Positions 47,062 through 56,695 of a stretch of 64,000 bases of DNA are shown in pieces (positions within the stretch are counted from its first letter, which is position 1; each line of letters opens with the position of its first letter). The DNA is from Sphingobium sp. BYY-5. GTDB taxonomy: Bacteria > Pseudomonadota > Alphaproteobacteria > Sphingomonadales > Sphingomonadaceae. The stretch is taken from contig NZ_JALEBH010000002.1 of the NCBI RefSeq assembly GCF_022758885.1, positions 310,001 to 374,000 on the forward strand, given 5' to 3'. The notes under the pieces were generated by a model that saw nothing but the letters and a program-made list of their open reading frames with translations, was not told where the DNA came from and searched no databases. Made by a program: the position numbers and the translations under genes.

Positions 47062-48648
47062 TTAGTTGCCATAGTGGATGCCCAACTGGTCAAGATAGGT
47101 GCCATATCTGGCCGGATCATAATAATATTTCTCCATCTCCGGCCGCAGTTGCTTCATGATATTCTCATTGCGATGGATGGCCGGCTGATCGTCCGGCGCC
47201 AGAACCGGATCATATTTCTGCGTCTTGAGCTGCACGTCGTTGAAATAGGCCTTGGCGCTGGCCAGCAATTTCGGATCGGTCATCAGGTCGATCACCGTCA
47301 TCGCGACCGCCTTGGCCCCTGCAACCGTCCCCTTGTGCGCGATCGGCGTCGCCATCGCCATGGCGGCGGTGGCATGGTGGAAGATGATATTCGGGATATT
47401 GGCCGGATAGCCGATAGTGATGGTCGGCACGTTCCACATCACGTCGCCAATATCGTCGGAAGCCCCGAAACCGCCGCCCGCGCCGCGCGTCTCAGGCGTC
47501 GACAGCGGCGTGACATTGGTGGCGAGAGGTTGCAGCTTCAGATGATTATTCTCCTGCACCGCTTTGGCGAAGGCCTGGTCCGCGGCCGACCAGGTCGGCA
47601 TACCCACGGCCTTGATATTGGCATAGGCGGCTTCGGCCATCGGCTTGTTGCCGAAATTGGGCGCGGCATAACCCAATATGGTGCGCTTGACGCTGGTGCC
47701 GGTCGCCTGCGCCGCCGCTTCCGCAACGCTGGTCCCGGTTTCGTAGAGCGCGCGGACCGACGCGAAATCCTTGTCGCGGAAATAATACCAGACCGACGCC
47801 TTGTCAGGCACCACATTGGGCTGGCCGCCACCATTGGTGATGACGTCATGCGACCGCTGGCTGAGCGGCAGATGTTCACGCCGGAAATTCCAGGCCACAT
47901 CCATGAACTCAACCGCGTCGAGCGCGCTGCGCCCTTCCCATGGCATGGCGGCCGAATGGGCGGTCTTGCCGCTGAACGCATATTCGACCGACACCATGCC
48001 GTTGAGGCCGAGGTCGCCATAAGCCGTGCCGAAGCCGGTATTCACATGGCCGAATATGCAGGCGTCGACATCCTTGAACAGGCCCGCGCGCACATAGAAG
48101 GCCTTGGTCGCGAGCAGTTCCTCCGCGACGCCGGGCCAGAGCATCAGCCGCCCCTTGATCCCGTTGTCCTGCATCACCTTCTTGGCCGCGAGCGCCGCCG
48201 CGATCATCATCGGCATACCCGAATTATGCCCTTCGCCATGGCCCGGCGCACCGGCGATGATCGGCTTGACGGTCGCAACCCCTGGCATCTGCGATACGCC
48301 CAGCAGATCGTCTATGTCGCTGCCCAGCGCGATCAGCGGGCCACCTTCCCCCCAGGTCGCGGTGAAGGCGGTAGGGATGCCTGCGACCCCGCGGGTCACG
48401 ATAAAGCCATTATCCTCCAATATCTTCGCCAGATATTCCGACGTGCGGACTTCCTGGAAACCCGGCTCGGCAAAGCTGAACACCTGGTCGACCATGACCT
48501 GGATCTGCTTGGCCTGCGCCTCGACCCCGGCGGCGACCTGCGCCTTCATCGCTTTGGACGAGGCCGCCTGCGCGGGAATGGAAAGCGCCGTTGTGGCCAA
48601 GGCGAGAGCAAGAGCGATGGTGCGACCTAAAGGCTGTTTCCTCTTCAT
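47062..48648 (-). CDS. Secreted M20 family amidohydrolase (AbgB-like), second copy
   Basis: A protein of about 528 aa with a signal peptide (RKQPLGRTIALALALATTALSIPAQA). M20D/AbgB-type features are LIALGSDIDDLLGVSQ, GHGEGHNSGMPMM with metal-site His, PGVAEELLATKAF with the catalytic Glu pair, and ASDDIGDVMWNVPTITIGYP late in the chain. AbgB-type enzymes cut aminoacyl-amide bonds such as p-aminobenzoyl-glutamate. It is strikingly similar along its length to the next gene (same YYYDPA..Y.TYLDQLG end), so the pair arose by tandem duplication. An alternative ATG at 48669 overlaps the upstream stop in ATGA. It probably hydrolyses an amide imported by the TBDR at 50274. Confidence 0.88.
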   Translation of the reverse strand: MKRKQPLGRTIALALALATTALSIPAQAASSKAMKAQVAAGVEAQAKQIQVMVDQVFSFAEPGFQEVRTSEYLAKILEDNGFIVTRGVAGIPTAFTATWGEGGPLIALGSDIDDLLGVSQMPGVATVKPIIAGAPGHGEGHNSGMPMMIAAALAAKKVMQDNGIKGRLMLWPGVAEELLATKAFYVRAGLFKDVDACIFGHVNTGFGTAYGDLGLNGMVSVEYAFSGKTAHSAAMPWEGRSALDAVEFMDVAWNFRREHLPLSQRSHDVITNGGGQPNVVPDKASVWYYFRDKDFASVRALYETGTSVAEAAAQATGTSVKRTILGYAAPNFGNKPMAEAAYANIKAVGMPTWSAADQAFAKAVQENNHLKLQPLATNVTPLSTPETRGAGGGFGASDDIGDVMWNVPTITIGYPANIPNIIFHHATAAMAMATPIAHKGTVAGAKAVAMTVIDLMTDPKLLASAKAYFNDVQLKTQKYDPVLAPDDQPAIHRNENIMKQLRPEMEKYYYDPARYGTYLDQLGIHYGN

Positions 48649-48665
48649 AACCGTCTGGTTCCCGA

Positions 48666-50249
48666 TCATTGCGGCGTCAGGGTTGGATATTTGACGCCCA
48701 ACTGGTCGAGATAGGTGTCATATTTGGCCGGATCATAATAATATTTCTCCATTCCCGGCCTCAGCAATTGCATCGTCTTTTCGTTGAGCCAGATGGCGGG
48801 CTTGTCCTGCGCGGTGATGACCGGGGCGTAGCTGTCGGTCTTGAGCTGGACGTCCTTGAAATAGGTCTTGGCGTCGGCCACCAGCTTAGGCGTGGTCATG
48901 AGGTCGAGCACAGTCATCGCCAACGCCTTCGCGCCCGCCACAGCGCCCTTGTGCGCGATCGGCGTCGCCATCGCGATGGCGGAGGTGACATTGTGGCCGA
49001 TCATGTTGGGGATGTTCGACGGGAAGCGGATGGTGATAGTCGGCACCGTCCACATGATATCGCCGATATCGTCCGAACCGCCCCCCATCGATGGTTTGCG
49101 ATTTTCCGGCGTGGACAGATCGCCGATTTCGGTGCGCAGCGGCTCCACCTTGCGCTGGTTGGTTTCCTGCACCACCTTGGCGAAAGCCTGATCGTCGGCC
49201 GACCATTTGGGCATCCCCACGGCCTTGATATTGGCATAGGCGGCTTCGGCCATCGGCTTGTTGCCGAAATTGGGCGCGGCATAGCCCAGTATCTGGTGCG
49301 TCACCGTGGTCCCGCTGGCCTTGGCCGCCGCTTCTGAGATGGTGTTGCCCAGTTCGTAGAGTTCCCGGATCGACTTGAAATCACGCTCGCGGAAATAATA
49401 CCAGACCGACGCCTTGTCCGGCACGACATTGGGCTGGCCGCCGCCATTGGTGATGACATAATGCGACCGCTGCGTCAGCGGCAGATGTTCGCGCCGGAAG
49501 TTCCAGGCGACATCCATCAACTCCACCCCATCGAGCGCGCTGCGCCCTTCCCATGGCATACCGGCCGAATGGGCGGTCTTGCCGTGGAATGTATATTCCA
49601 CCGACACCATGCCGTTATTGCCCATCTCGCCATAGCCGGTGTTGAAGTCGTTGCTGACATGGGTGAAGATGCAGGCGTCGACATCCTTGAACAGGCCGTC
49701 GCGCACATAATAGGCCTTGGTGCCCAGCAATTCCTCCGCAACGCCGGGCCACAGCATCAGTCGGCCGGGTATCTTGTTCTTTTCCATCACCTGCTTGACC
49801 GCGATGGCGGCGGCGATCACCAGCGGCATACCGGCATTATGCCCCTCGCCATGGCCCGGCGCGCCTTCCACCAGCGGCTTGATATTGGGGATGCCGGGAA
49901 TCTGCGACACGCCCAGCACGTCGTCAATATCGCTGCCCAGCGCGATCAGCGGCCCGCCGCTGCCCCATGTCGCGGTGAAGGCAGTGGGGATGCCCGCCAC
50001 GCCGCGCGTCACGGTGAAGCCGTTATCCTCCAATATCTTCGTCAGATATTCGGATGTCTTCACCTCCTGAAAGCCAGGCTCGGCATAGCTGAACACCTGG
50101 TCCACCATCACCTGTACCTGCTTGGCCTGCGCATCGACGGCGGCGGCGGCGGCGGTCTTCATCGCCTTGGGCGCGGCGGCCTGGGCCATGGGCGTGAGCA
50201 GCGTGCTGGCGAGCGCCAGGCTGGCGACGATTGTCTTCATGCGTGTCAT
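48666..50249 (-). CDS. Secreted M20 family amidohydrolase (AbgB-like), first copy
   Basis: This 527-aa paralogue of the following gene has a signal peptide (MKTIVASLALASTLLTPMAQAA). It has the same metal and catalytic motifs: IALGSDIDDVLGVSQ, GHGEGHNAGMPLV, PGVAEELLGTKAYY and GSDDIGDIMWTVPTITIRFP. Differences cluster in the segment before the late Asp-Asp motif (RKPSMGGG here, RGAGGGFG in the copy) and around IGHNVTSA versus FHHATAA. These could tune substrate range. The start at 50249 (MTRMK) or the ATG three codons later is possible. It is 24 bases behind the TBDR and forms an operon with it. Confidence 0.89.
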   Translation of the reverse strand: MTRMKTIVASLALASTLLTPMAQAAAPKAMKTAAAAAVDAQAKQVQVMVDQVFSYAEPGFQEVKTSEYLTKILEDNGFTVTRGVAGIPTAFTATWGSGGPLIALGSDIDDVLGVSQIPGIPNIKPLVEGAPGHGEGHNAGMPLVIAAAIAVKQVMEKNKIPGRLMLWPGVAEELLGTKAYYVRDGLFKDVDACIFTHVSNDFNTGYGEMGNNGMVSVEYTFHGKTAHSAGMPWEGRSALDGVELMDVAWNFRREHLPLTQRSHYVITNGGGQPNVVPDKASVWYYFRERDFKSIRELYELGNTISEAAAKASGTTVTHQILGYAAPNFGNKPMAEAAYANIKAVGMPKWSADDQAFAKVVQETNQRKVEPLRTEIGDLSTPENRKPSMGGGSDDIGDIMWTVPTITIRFPSNIPNMIGHNVTSAIAMATPIAHKGAVAGAKALAMTVLDLMTTPKLVADAKTYFKDVQLKTDSYAPVITAQDKPAIWLNEKTMQLLRPGMEKYYYDPAKYDTYLDQLGVKYPTLTPQ

Positions 50250-50273
50250 GGAATGTCTACCTTCTGGCGGGTG

Positions 50274-53168
50274 TTAGAACTGGAAACGGGCGGAGATGCG
50301 GAAGACGCGGCCGATCACGTCATAACGGCCACGGCTGGTCTGGGCATAGGCCGGGACATTGTTGCCGTCAGGACCGTTGCCGATCAGCACCGGATCCTTG
50401 TTGAAGACATTATTGACGATGAAGCTGAGCTTGCCGTTGCCGCCATAGGCCTTGAACTTCACGCCGATCGACGCATCGACATACATGGCGCCGTTGATAT
50501 GATTGTCGTTGATGGTGCGATATTGCGTCGTCGACGCCGGGCAGGCGCTGGTGCATTCGATATAGTCGTTGCCGTAAACGCCGTCGCTGAAACCGCGTGC
50601 GACAAGGTTCAGCGTGAAGGGATCCACCTCGTAGAAGGCGCTGACACGATAGACCCAACTGGGCGCGCTGTAGGTGCCGGACAGCGATCCCCCGTTCACG
50701 CCCGCATAGTCGATCGGAAAGCTGGAGGGAATGCCGTTATCGATGACATTCTTGATATAATGGGTTAACGTGCCATGCAGGCTGAAAGTACCCGGAATCT
50801 TATCTGAAATATTGGATAGCGGCAGGCGATAGCTCGCCTCTATATCGAACCCCTCGGTCGTCTGCTTTGCGAAATTGATCGGTTGAAGGACGATACTCGT
50901 CAGCGTGTTTCCGCTGAAGATGATATTGTTACAATAGGATGTGGCACCTTGATCGTAGCATAGGTCAACCGTGTCCTGCGCCGTTACATTGCCGATCGCC
51001 TTGTCGATCTTGATCGAATAATAGTCGAAGGATGCGGTAAAGCCCGGCAGGAAGCGGGGCGTCAGGACGGTGCCCACGGTCCAACTGTCGGCGACCTCCG
51101 GCCGAAGATTGGGGTTGCCGACCTGGTTCTGCACAAATTGCAGGGAGCCGGTCGTAGGGGCGTTCGCGCCAGTCGGAATGATGACCGTGTTGGTACGCGC
51201 CGTACCAGCCGCGAACAGTTCCTGCAGATTGGGCGCGCGGATATCGTGGCTGATATTGCCGCGCAGGCGGATGTCGGGAATGGGCTCGAACGTCGCGCCC
51301 AGCTTCCACGTCTGGACCGATCCGGATGTCGAATAGTCGGTGAAGCGGCCCGCGGCATTGAGGTTCAGACCCTTTACCACCGGCAGATCGACTTCGACGA
51401 ACCCTTCCTTCACATTATATTCGCCACGATTGACCAGGAAATTGCCGTAGAGCCAGCCGCTATTAAACTGCGGATCGACCGACCCGTTAATCTGTTCCTT
51501 GCGCCATTCCACGCCGAAGGCGATGGCCACGGAACCGCCCGGCAGGGCGAACAATTCGCCGCTGGCGCTGATGGCGGCAACGTCCTGCTTGATCGTCTGT
51601 TCGCGCTGGGGCTGTTCGTCACCATAGATATAGGCCAGCGCATCAGCGGACGGCCCCATGGTGCCGAGGCGATTGATCGGCACGCAGCCATTGGTCGGAT
51701 CGGTCAAGGTGGAGCGGCAGACGATGCTGCCGTTGGGCGCGAACACCGCATCCTGCGCCAGCGTCATGCGGGCGTTGTTCCAGGTGTTGGTCAGTTCCTC
51801 ATGCGCCTTGGTGACGCCATGCTGATAATAGCCGTTCCATTCCCATTTGCGGTCGAACAGCTCGAACCGTCCTTCCGCGCCGCCGACGAAGCGATAGACT
51901 TCGCGCTTGATGTCGCTGCCGGGCACCGGGAAACCGGCATTGCTGGTGCCCATGGTGAAGGACGCCAGGCCCTGCGTCGCCATCTGCGCCGCGACCTGCG
52001 GATAATAGGTCTGGAGATAGGCATTGTCCGCGCGAATGCTGACGCCGGTGCTGGGGGTTTGCTGATAATAGCTGCGGCTAGTCGACCGATTATAGGAGAA
52101 TTGGCCGAAGAGCGTGATGTCGGGCGTGATGTCGAACGCAGTGCGGTTGAAGAAACTGAGGCGTTCGTCGCGCGGGATCAGCGAGTTGGTGCCGACATGC
52201 CCCGCCAGCGTCACGTCGGTGTCGCCGCCGACCATCCAGGGGCTGAGCACCGTGCCATAGGTCAACTGCCCCGTCTGACCCGCGCCCAGGAAATAGGTGC
52301 CGCGCAGCGGTCCCGATCCGATAAGGCCCCCCGCCGTGTAACCCGACGGTCCGAAACCCGATCCGACCAATCGCTGCGGCTGGCCATTGGTGCCGTTATA
52401 GGCGGGGTTGTTAATCATGAAATAGCCGCTGTCGTTCCAGTCGCGGTCAATCGTATCGACGCCATTCTGCTTGAAATATTCGCCGTTGAACAACATGTGC
52501 AACCGGTCATCGAGCAGCGACAGGCCGGCGCTGGCCGTCAGCGTGGCGTTGCGCCCGTCGCCATAAGTACTGATGCCCTGGTCCAGCCCGATCCGAAAAC
52601 CCTTATATCCCTTGTCGAGGACGAAGTTGACGACGCCGCCCACCGCGTCCGATCCATAGGCGGCCGATGCGCCGCCGGTCACGACCTCCACCCGTTCCAC
52701 CAGATCCTGCGGGATGGTGTTGATGTCGACCACGCCGCCCACGGTCGAGGCGACCGAACGCTGCCCGTCGATCAGGACGAGGGTACGACCCACGCCCAGC
52801 CCGCGCAGACCGATCGAATTGATGCCGGCGCCGGCGTTCGACAGGCCGCCCGAAGAAGTGCCCGACGTGCCGCTTCCGGCGATCGCCGGAAGCTGGTTGA
52901 CGAAGTCGGAGATATTGGCAGGTGCCTGGGCGGTAATGTCCGCCTTGCTCATGACCGTCACGGGCGTGGGCGCATTGTATCCGTCGCGGACGATGCGCGA
53001 GCCTGTGACCACGATCTGGGCGGGCGGGGCATCATCCTGCGGCGTGACCTCCTGCGCCAGCACCGGCGTCACCATGGCCGCCACGATCAGCGCGGCGGTG
53101 GTTTTCAGCAGGGATCGGCCCAACCGGCGGCGACGGTCGAAATTGTCACCCGTCATCATATGCATCAT
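50274..53168 (-). CDS. TonB-dependent receptor
   Basis: This 964-aa receptor has a long basic signal peptide (RRRRLGRSLLKTTAALIVAAM, ending TPVLAQ). TonB-box-like QIVVTGSRIVRDG follows. The plug has FVNQLPAIAGSG, LRGLGVGRTLVLIDGQRSV and VERVEVVTGGASAAYGSDAVGGVVNFVLDKG. The barrel ends VFRISARFQF. It belongs to the same group as the receptor at 27582-30380. It heads an operon with two secreted M20 amidohydrolases, so a peptide-, amide- or folate-like substrate is the most economical guess. The Lrp/AsnC gene lies 366 bases upstream on the same strand. Confidence 0.92.
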   Translation of the reverse strand: MMHMMTGDNFDRRRRLGRSLLKTTAALIVAAMVTPVLAQEVTPQDDAPPAQIVVTGSRIVRDGYNAPTPVTVMSKADITAQAPANISDFVNQLPAIAGSGTSGTSSGGLSNAGAGINSIGLRGLGVGRTLVLIDGQRSVASTVGGVVDINTIPQDLVERVEVVTGGASAAYGSDAVGGVVNFVLDKGYKGFRIGLDQGISTYGDGRNATLTASAGLSLLDDRLHMLFNGEYFKQNGVDTIDRDWNDSGYFMINNPAYNGTNGQPQRLVGSGFGPSGYTAGGLIGSGPLRGTYFLGAGQTGQLTYGTVLSPWMVGGDTDVTLAGHVGTNSLIPRDERLSFFNRTAFDITPDITLFGQFSYNRSTSRSYYQQTPSTGVSIRADNAYLQTYYPQVAAQMATQGLASFTMGTSNAGFPVPGSDIKREVYRFVGGAEGRFELFDRKWEWNGYYQHGVTKAHEELTNTWNNARMTLAQDAVFAPNGSIVCRSTLTDPTNGCVPINRLGTMGPSADALAYIYGDEQPQREQTIKQDVAAISASGELFALPGGSVAIAFGVEWRKEQINGSVDPQFNSGWLYGNFLVNRGEYNVKEGFVEVDLPVVKGLNLNAAGRFTDYSTSGSVQTWKLGATFEPIPDIRLRGNISHDIRAPNLQELFAAGTARTNTVIIPTGANAPTTGSLQFVQNQVGNPNLRPEVADSWTVGTVLTPRFLPGFTASFDYYSIKIDKAIGNVTAQDTVDLCYDQGATSYCNNIIFSGNTLTSIVLQPINFAKQTTEGFDIEASYRLPLSNISDKIPGTFSLHGTLTHYIKNVIDNGIPSSFPIDYAGVNGGSLSGTYSAPSWVYRVSAFYEVDPFTLNLVARGFSDGVYGNDYIECTSACPASTTQYRTINDNHINGAMYVDASIGVKFKAYGGNGKLSFIVNNVFNKDPVLIGNGPDGNNVPAYAQTSRGRYDVIGRVFRISARFQF

Positions 53169-53534
53169 TGTCTATCCCCTGTTAGCGCGTCCAGTCGGGC
53201 CTTTCATTCTCCTCCGGCCACGCATCAGGAGCCGCGCCCGTATGGACGCGCGTTCGCCAGGGGTTGGCGGTGTTGCGATTGTCGACTTGTCCCCCGGACA
53301 TAACCCTGTTTATGGCCCCGGCTTTCCGGGCACCTGCGCTGACCCTGATCCCGGCTGGCCCTTTGTCCCTCCTGCGGGCCTGCCGGAGACAAGGTGATGG
53401 TACACAAGAGCGGTTAGCGCTTCCCGCGAAATTCGGCACGGAACCTGGCTAATATTGATCGATTCCTGCGCATAAATCCTGATCCATGCCATATTGCTGC
53501 GCACTTGCCCGCGATTGCTTTGCCGATTCGTTCG
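53169..53534. other. 366-base gap between Lrp gene and TBDR
   Basis: No gene is supported; short frames here have no recognisable motifs. It should contain the promoter of the TBDR-M20 operon, but I see no clear -35/-10 pair or strong dyad. Confidence 0.45.
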
Positions 53535-54029
53535 TCAGCGCAACCCTTCGAACAGGGCGGGTGGGACGGTCCGCTGCGTGACCGGCTGCATCACGAAGCT
53601 GCTGCGGATCTTGGCGACATGCGGCAGGGTCGAAAGTTCCTTGCGATAGACGCGGTCATAATCGTCGAAGGAACGGACATGGACCGTCATCATGAAGTCG
53701 GTGTCGCCGGAGACGAAGCTGCAATAGCTCATCGACGGGCATTTCACGACGGCCTCCTCGAACTCGGTCAACACCTGCTCGGTCTGCGCCACCAGTTCAA
53801 TCGAGACATGGACGACAATGCCGAAGCCCAGCCGGACCAGATCAGGACTGGCGGCATAGCGCGGCACCATGCCCCTCTCTTCCAATATCTTTCGACGCCG
53901 GGCGGCTGCGGTGCTGGACAGATGCACACGTTCGCCCAGCGCAACGTCGGAAATGCGGCCATCCTCCACAATCTCGCGCAACAGACGCAGATCTGTGCGA
54001 TCCAGTTCATGATCGTGGGATTCCGTCAC
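53535..54029 (-). CDS. Lrp/AsnC family transcriptional regulator
   Basis: This 164-aa protein has the standard two-part form. An N-terminal winged helix spans about residues 8-60 (LDRTDLRLLREIVEDGRISDVALGERVHLSSTAAARRRKILEERG in pieces). A C-terminal RAM domain follows (VHVSIEL, CPSMSYCSFVSGDTDFMMTVHV, LPHVAKIRSSFVMQPV). Such regulators sense amino acids. It is divergent from the metalloprotease gene and upstream of the TBDR-M20 operon, so either could be a target. Close homologues usually control amino-acid degradation or export. Confidence 0.92.
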   Translation of the reverse strand: MTESHDHELDRTDLRLLREIVEDGRISDVALGERVHLSSTAAARRRKILEERGMVPRYAASPDLVRLGFGIVVHVSIELVAQTEQVLTEFEEAVVKCPSMSYCSFVSGDTDFMMTVHVRSFDDYDRVYRKELSTLPHVAKIRSSFVMQPVTQRTVPPALFEGLR

Positions 54030-54084
54030 GAAATGCCTCCATCCAGTTGGAAAACATCAATTTTGATGCCAAGTTCTTTTGAAT

Positions 54085-54146
54085 ATGCCGACATGCCCAA
54101 CGGATCGCATGATATGATCCGCCATCGGCCGTGATGCGATCGGCAT
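54085..54146. promoter_or_regulatory. Nested dyads upstream of the metalloprotease gene
   Basis: In the 131-base divergent gap, ATGCCGA (54085-54091) faces TCGGCAT (54140-54146), GATCGCAT (54103-54110) faces ATGCGATC (54134-54141), and GGATC (54102-54106) faces GATCC (54116-54120). This could be an Lrp operator cluster or an mRNA leader structure. Confidence 0.35.
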
Positions 54147-54160
54147 GAAAAGGGGGATTT

Positions 54161-56596
54161 ATGGCGCTTTCACCACGGGCTGTGGGCATGGTTTCGGCGT
54201 GGGCGATCGCCCTGGCGGCAGGCGGCACATTGCCCATCGCGGCGCTGGCGGAGCCTGTAACGATCGCCAATAGCGCCGACGGCGCCCTTTTGCCGGTGAA
54301 AGCGGACGTAACGGATGGCCGCATCCTTTTGACCCTGCCCGCGCCCGATGCTCAGGGCGTGTCCGGTCGCTTCCTCTACACGCCCTCGATCAAGACCGGC
54401 CTTGGTTCCGCACCGATCCGCATCGATCGCGGTATGCAGGGCGAAACGCAGCTTCTGGCCTTTCGCCGTTTGGGCAAGAAGGTTGCCATCACCTACGAAA
54501 ACCCCCGCTATCGCGCCACCGGGGACGCCGATGTGCAAAGAAGCGCCACGAACAGCTTCCCCTTCAGCACGGTCGCGATGGTCGATATCGTTGCACCGGC
54601 GGCGAGCGGCGGCCTTGTCATCGACATCGCCCCCTTCCTCACCAGCGATACGATGAAACTGGCCGATGCGCTCAACAGCAATGGCAAGGGGTTCAAACTG
54701 GCCGAGAAGCTGAGCGCCGCCGACCCGGCATCGGTCAGGGTCTTTCCCGACAATATCGAGATGGAGGCGATCCAGACCTTCGCGTCCGATACGCCAGGCC
54801 AGGAGGTCGACACGATCGCGCCAGATGGCCGGCAGGTCAGCTTCACCGTGCATCATTCGCTGGTCCGTCTGCCCGCGCCGGGTTTCCGCCCGCGCAAATT
54901 CGACATCCGGTCCGGCAGCCACGCGACCCAGGCCTATGATTTCGGCAGCAAGCTGGGCGATCCGGTGATGGTCCAGTTCGCCAACCACTTCCGCCTCGAC
55001 AAGCTCGATCCCGCCGCGCCGCGATCGCGCGTGAAGAAGCCGATCATCTTCTATATCGACAATAGCGCGCCCGAACCGATCCGCACCGCGCTCACCGAAG
55101 GTGTCGCCTGGTGGAACCAGGCTTTTGACGCTGCCGGCTATATCGACGCCTTCCAGGCCAGGATACTGCCGCCGGGCGTCGATCCGCAGGACGTGCGGTA
55201 CAATGTCGTCAACTGGACCAACCGCCAGACCCGTAGCTGGTCTTATGGCGGCGGTGTGATCGATCCGCGCACGGGGGAGATCATCAAGGGCAATGTCGTG
55301 CTGGGGTCGCTGCGGCTGCGGCAGGACATCATCCTTTATGAAGGGCTGGTCGGCACCGCCCAGAATGACAGCGGCGGCCCCAACGACGCCGTTCGCGTCG
55401 CACTGGCGCGCATTCGCCAGCTTGGTGCGCACGAAGTCGGTCATGCCATCGGCTTCGTCCATAATTTCCAGGCGAGCCTGGACGATCGCGCGTCGGTGAT
55501 GGACTATCCCGGACCACTGGTGAAGATCGTCGATGGCAAGCTGGACCTGTCCGACGCCTATGCCGTGGGGATCGGGAAATGGGACAAATATACGGTCGAC
55601 TGGCTCTATGGCCAACCCGCGCCCGGCGTCGATGCCGACGCGGAGGCTGCGCGCAAGGCTGATGCGATCGAGGCGGCGGGGCTGCATTATTCGACCGACA
55701 TCGACGGACGCGCCTCCGACCTGGCCGTGCCGGGCACGAATATGTGGACCGAGGGCGCCGACACGCCGGAGGATCTGGCGCATGTGATGGCGGTGCGCCG
55801 GATCGCGCTCGCCAATTTCGGACCTGGAGTCCTGCGCGCGGGCGAGCCGCTGTCCGACCTGCGGCGCAAATTCGTGCCGGTCTGGCTGTTCCACCGCTAT
55901 GCGGTGGCGGCGATCGGCAAGATATTGGGTGGCGTCAACTATCGCTATGCCGTCGTCGGTGGGGCTTCCCCCACTCCTACCGTCGTGAATACCGCAGAGC
56001 AGCGCGCCGCGCTCAATGCGCTGATCGGCACATTGTCCGCAGATGTGCTGACCGTCTCCCCCCAATTGACGATGATGCTGTCTTCGGGCCTCAACGGCCG
56101 GTCCGACCCGCAATATGAGAGTGAGATATTCGACACAGCAGGGGCATCGGCGTTCGATCCGCTGGTCGCGGCCGATGTAGCGGCTCAGGTGACGCTGGAA
56201 AGCCTGCTCGCCCCATCGCGCCTGACCCGCATCCACATCCAGCATGGCAATGACCCGGCGCAACTGGGGTTGGGCGAATTGCTCGACCGGTTGCAGAGCG
56301 GGGTGATCGACCGGCGTGGATCGGCCGTCGAGCGCCGCATCGCCCATCGCGCCATCCTGACGATCGCCAGGACGCGCCAGTCGCCCGACACGTCGATCGA
56401 CGTCGTAGCTGTCCTCGACGGGCGTCTGCGCCGCATCGCCGACCAGTTCGCCCAGGCCAAGGGCGATAGCGAGGATGCAAGCTGGCAGCGCAGCATGGCC
56501 GCGCTGCTACGCGACGATGCACGATTGATGAAGGAGATCGGCAAGACCAGCCGGCCCGAACCCGCAATCCCGCCGGGTATGCCGATCGGGGGTTGA
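54161..56596 (+). CDS. Secreted zinc-dependent metalloprotease (metzincin-like, DUF5117/DUF4953 type)
   Basis: This 811-aa protein has a signal peptide (about residues 1-29, ending AALAEP). The zinc motif HEVGHAIGFVH (residues 424-434) fits HExxHxxGxxH. DNSAPEPIRTALTEGVAWWNQAFDAAG about 110 residues earlier is characteristic of the DUF5117/DUF4953 protease-like family, as are VMDYPGPLV after the zinc site and the long helical C-terminus. Substrates are unknown for the family. The start has GGGGGA 5 bases before the ATG. The small lipoprotein gene follows 99 bases downstream; the Lrp gene is divergent. Confidence 0.87.
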   Translation: MALSPRAVGMVSAWAIALAAGGTLPIAALAEPVTIANSADGALLPVKADVTDGRILLTLPAPDAQGVSGRFLYTPSIKTGLGSAPIRIDRGMQGETQLLAFRRLGKKVAITYENPRYRATGDADVQRSATNSFPFSTVAMVDIVAPAASGGLVIDIAPFLTSDTMKLADALNSNGKGFKLAEKLSAADPASVRVFPDNIEMEAIQTFASDTPGQEVDTIAPDGRQVSFTVHHSLVRLPAPGFRPRKFDIRSGSHATQAYDFGSKLGDPVMVQFANHFRLDKLDPAAPRSRVKKPIIFYIDNSAPEPIRTALTEGVAWWNQAFDAAGYIDAFQARILPPGVDPQDVRYNVVNWTNRQTRSWSYGGGVIDPRTGEIIKGNVVLGSLRLRQDIILYEGLVGTAQNDSGGPNDAVRVALARIRQLGAHEVGHAIGFVHNFQASLDDRASVMDYPGPLVKIVDGKLDLSDAYAVGIGKWDKYTVDWLYGQPAPGVDADAEAARKADAIEAAGLHYSTDIDGRASDLAVPGTNMWTEGADTPEDLAHVMAVRRIALANFGPGVLRAGEPLSDLRRKFVPVWLFHRYAVAAIGKILGGVNYRYAVVGGASPTPTVVNTAEQRAALNALIGTLSADVLTVSPQLTMMLSSGLNGRSDPQYESEIFDTAGASAFDPLVAADVAAQVTLESLLAPSRLTRIHIQHGNDPAQLGLGELLDRLQSGVIDRRGSAVERRIAHRAILTIARTRQSPDTSIDVVAVLDGRLRRIADQFAQAKGDSEDASWQRSMAALLRDDARLMKEIGKTSRPEPAIPPGMPIGG

Positions 56597-56695
56597 TTCT
56601 CGACCGCTTTCGGGATGGGGCAAGGGCTTGAAAAATGCGCATTTTGGCGCATGATGCGCGTCATCATTCGCTGCCCGTGTCAGAAGAGAATATCC

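Noticed and set aside
51138..53303. 721-codon plus-strand frame
   Set aside because: Antisense to the TBDR at 50274-53168; composition is that of a complementary shadow.
54105..54120. GCATGATATGATCC as a fourth TATCATAT-type operator
   Set aside because: It matches only seven of the eight core bases, lacks the flanking symmetry and is not near pectin genes.
54170..56347. 725-codon minus-strand frame
   Set aside because: Antisense to the metalloprotease, which has a signal peptide and an intact zinc motif.
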